A DNA stretch of 49,011 nucleotides from JBOHBN01 sp050698355. GTDB taxonomy: Bacteria; Actinomycetota; Actinomycetes; Streptosporangiales; WHST01. Below the pieces are notes generated by a model. It had not been told where the DNA came from. It did no database searches and saw nothing but the letters and a program-made list of their open reading frames with translations. Within the stretch, counting starts at the first letter, position 1. Every line of letters starts with the position of its first letter. The stretch is taken from contig JBOHBN010000203.1 in NCBI GenBank assembly GCA_050698355.1, forward strand, positions 1 to 49,011. Reading direction: 5' to 3'. Positions 47,626 to 49,011 of this stretch are shown here, piece after piece. The position numbers and the translations under genes are program-made.

Positions 47626-49011
47626 GTGAGCAACGATCGGACGCCACGGCGGCTCGGCGGCGTCATGCAGCGCACGCGCGGCGCCCTGCGGGTGCTGCGT
47701 GGGGACGCGCCTGCCTACCTGGTGGCCACGCGGCATCGCGACTCCCAGGTCGACGATCTCATCGCCCACGACGTGCTCGACCTGACGCTGCGGACGGGCG
47801 AGGCGCTGCTGTCCACCGGCTCCCCGGTGGCGGGCGTGACGGCCACGATGCTGCGAGTCGCCGCCGCGTACGGGCTCACCTCGATCCAGGTGGATGTCAC
47901 GTTCACCTCGATCACGGTGTCGGTCATGCGCGACGACGGCGAGCCGATGACCTCGATGCGGATAGTGAGGGTACGCGCGGCCGACTACTCGCGGCTGGCC
48001 GCTCTGTACGAGCTCGCCGACCAGATCGTGGCGGGGCTGCCGCTGGAGGAGGCGCTCCAGCGGCTCGATGCCATCGTCCACGCACCGCACCCGTACCGGC
48101 GCTGGCTCGTCACCCTCGCGCTCGCGGGCATGGCGGCCGGCATATCCGGCCTGCTCGGCGCTGGTCTCCCGATCGCGGCCGTCACTGCGCTCACCACCGC
48201 CGGCATCGACCGGATGCTGCGCCGCCTGAACAGGTGGGGTCTTCCGTCGTTCTTCCAGCAGGCGGCCGCGGCGGCGTTCGTCACCCTGATCGCGGTGGGG
48301 ATCCTGCTCGCCAAGCCGCTGCCGTTCGATATGCACCTGGATGCGTCGTTGCTCGTCGGCTCGGGCATCACCGTGCTGCTCGCCGGTCTCGGCGTCGTCG
48401 GGTCGGTGGAGGACGCGATCTCGGGGCACTACCTGACCGCTGGGGCGCGCACGTTCGAGGTCGTGCTCAACACGGTCGGCATCGTGGTCGGCGTCGGAGC
48501 GGTGCTCGACATCGCGAACCGCCTGGGTCTCGACCTCACCAAGGTCGAGGACCTGGACCTTGGGTCCGTGCGCCCTACGGCCCTCATTCCGATCGCGGCG
48601 GTCGTTGCAGGGTTCTGGGCCCTGTCGTCGTACGCCCGGTGGCGCGCGAGCCTGGTCGCCGCTGCCGGCGGCGGCATCGCGTACGTGATCTACGCCGCCC
48701 TGCTACGCGACGCCGGTGTCGGTCCCGCGGTGGCGAGTGCCGGGGCCGCGCTCGTCCTCGGTGCGATCGCGGATATCGCCGGCGACCGCACGAAGGTGCC
48801 CACACTCGTCGTGGCGATGTCAGGTGTCGTACCGTTCCTGCCCGGTCTCACGACCTACCGCGGCATCTCCGACTTCGTTCAGGGCGCGACCCTCACCGGA
48901 ATCAGCGAGCTCGTCTCCGCGGCCAGCATCGGGCTCGGGCTGGCCGCGGGCGTGGCGCTGGGTGCGTTCGTCGCCCGGCCGCTGCGCAGCGAGGTCGACC
49001 GCTGGGAGCGC
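47626..49011 (+). CDS. Threonine/serine exporter family protein (ThrE-type), truncated by window edge
   Basis: 462 residues are visible with no stop before the end. The soluble N-terminal half (about 35-150: DDLIAHDVLDLTLRTGEALLSTGSPVAGVTATMLRVAAAYGL) is the DUF1212 part of ThrE. It is followed by two sets of about five membrane segments, the second (from about residue 310) corresponding to the DUF3815 half, with PTLVVAMSGVVPFLPGLTTYRGI as its signature. The protein would export threonine and serine. The GTG at 47626 is the chosen start; an ATG at residue 14 is possible. It is divergent from the endonuclease relic across 197 bp with no further gene seen. Confidence 0.9.
   Translation, partial: MSNDRTPRRLGGVMQRTRGALRVLRGDAPAYLVATRHRDSQVDDLIAHDVLDLTLRTGEALLSTGSPVAGVTATMLRVAAAYGLTSIQVDVTFTSITVSVMRDDGEPMTSMRIVRVRAADYSRLAALYELADQIVAGLPLEEALQRLDAIVHAPHPYRRWLVTLALAGMAAGISGLLGAGLPIAAVTALTTAGIDRMLRRLNRWGLPSFFQQAAAAAFVTLIAVGILLAKPLPFDMHLDASLLVGSGITVLLAGLGVVGSVEDAISGHYLTAGARTFEVVLNTVGIVVGVGAVLDIANRLGLDLTKVEDLDLGSVRPTALIPIAAVVAGFWALSSYARWRASLVAAAGGGIAYVIYAALLRDAGVGPAVASAGAALVLGAIADIAGDRTKVPTLVVAMSGVVPFLPGLTTYRGISDFVQGATLTGISELVSAASIGLGLAAGVALGAFVARPLRSEVDRWER

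Noticed and set aside
1..49011. CRISPR arrays, tRNA or rRNA genes, prophage or plasmid origin
   Set aside because: No regularly spaced direct repeats, cloverleaf-like segments, rRNA blocks, integrases or replication genes were seen on either strand.

Overview
This 49 kb window is chromosomal DNA from a high-GC actinobacterium. Support comes from GC-rich third codon positions, frequent GTG starts with GGAGG-type ribosome binding sites, the core block mfd - lipoprotein - mazG - eno - ftsB - DUF501 - ppx, an actinobacterial DUF222/HNH endonuclease relic behind a LexA-like box, and a ThrE-type exporter. The genus cannot be fixed from the sequence alone. No rRNA, tRNA, CRISPR array or intact insertion sequence was seen.

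Region 1 (about 1-17,500) is a catabolic, accessory-looking block. A minus-strand set runs from an IS630-transposase-derived helix-turn-helix protein through a TetR regulator, a MFE-type SDR and a thiolase to a glycerophosphodiester phosphodiesterase. A metallo-beta-lactamase-fold hydrolase lies upstream of it, divergent from a zinc alcohol dehydrogenase broken by one frameshift. A plus-strand set (7,930-17,500) encodes two acyl-CoA dehydrogenases, an ADP-forming acyl-CoA synthetase, a MaoC-type hydratase, an SDR, a DUF35 Zn-ribbon/OB protein with a thiolase-like partner, and an MFS transporter. Together they look like activation, dehydrogenation, hydration and thiolytic or retro-aldol cleavage of an unknown carboxylic acid. 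Three related 15-bp operator-like palindromes connect these transcription units.

Region 2 (17,500-27,900) holds a TauE/SafE exporter coupled to a CysC APS kinase with a degenerate ATP-sulfurylase half, a degenerate PAP2 membrane protein and a channel-like protein. It also holds a sugar system: a ROK repressor divergent from a FrcBCA-like ABC transporter, a ketose-epimerase-like protein and a xylulokinase-type kinase.

Region 3 (27,900-43,800) is core: mfd, a SurA-like lipoprotein, mazG, a PRC-barrel protein, eno, ftsB, DUF501, ppx, a family 5-like uracil-DNA glycosylase, a MoxR/DUF58/DUF4129-type cluster and an NDH-2-like dehydrogenase. Region 4 (43,800-49,011) has a probably leaderless MerR gene, a membrane protein, a GNAT acetyltransferase, the DUF222/HNH pseudogene and the truncated thrE-like gene.

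The most striking feature is a 44-bp palindromic element present four times (18,611; 29,421; 36,221; 40,359). Every copy overlaps a protein-coding gene in the same reading frame and adds a LSV..(D/G)....P(D/G)TD(N/K) peptide. One copy lies inside mfd, one forms the tail of the CysC protein, one supplies the stop codon of DUF501, and one forms the N-terminus of the DUF58 protein. It behaves like the Rickettsia palindromic elements. A second group of nested palindromes with GATC-containing outer arms (60, 7,688, 17,548, 33,723) lies between genes.
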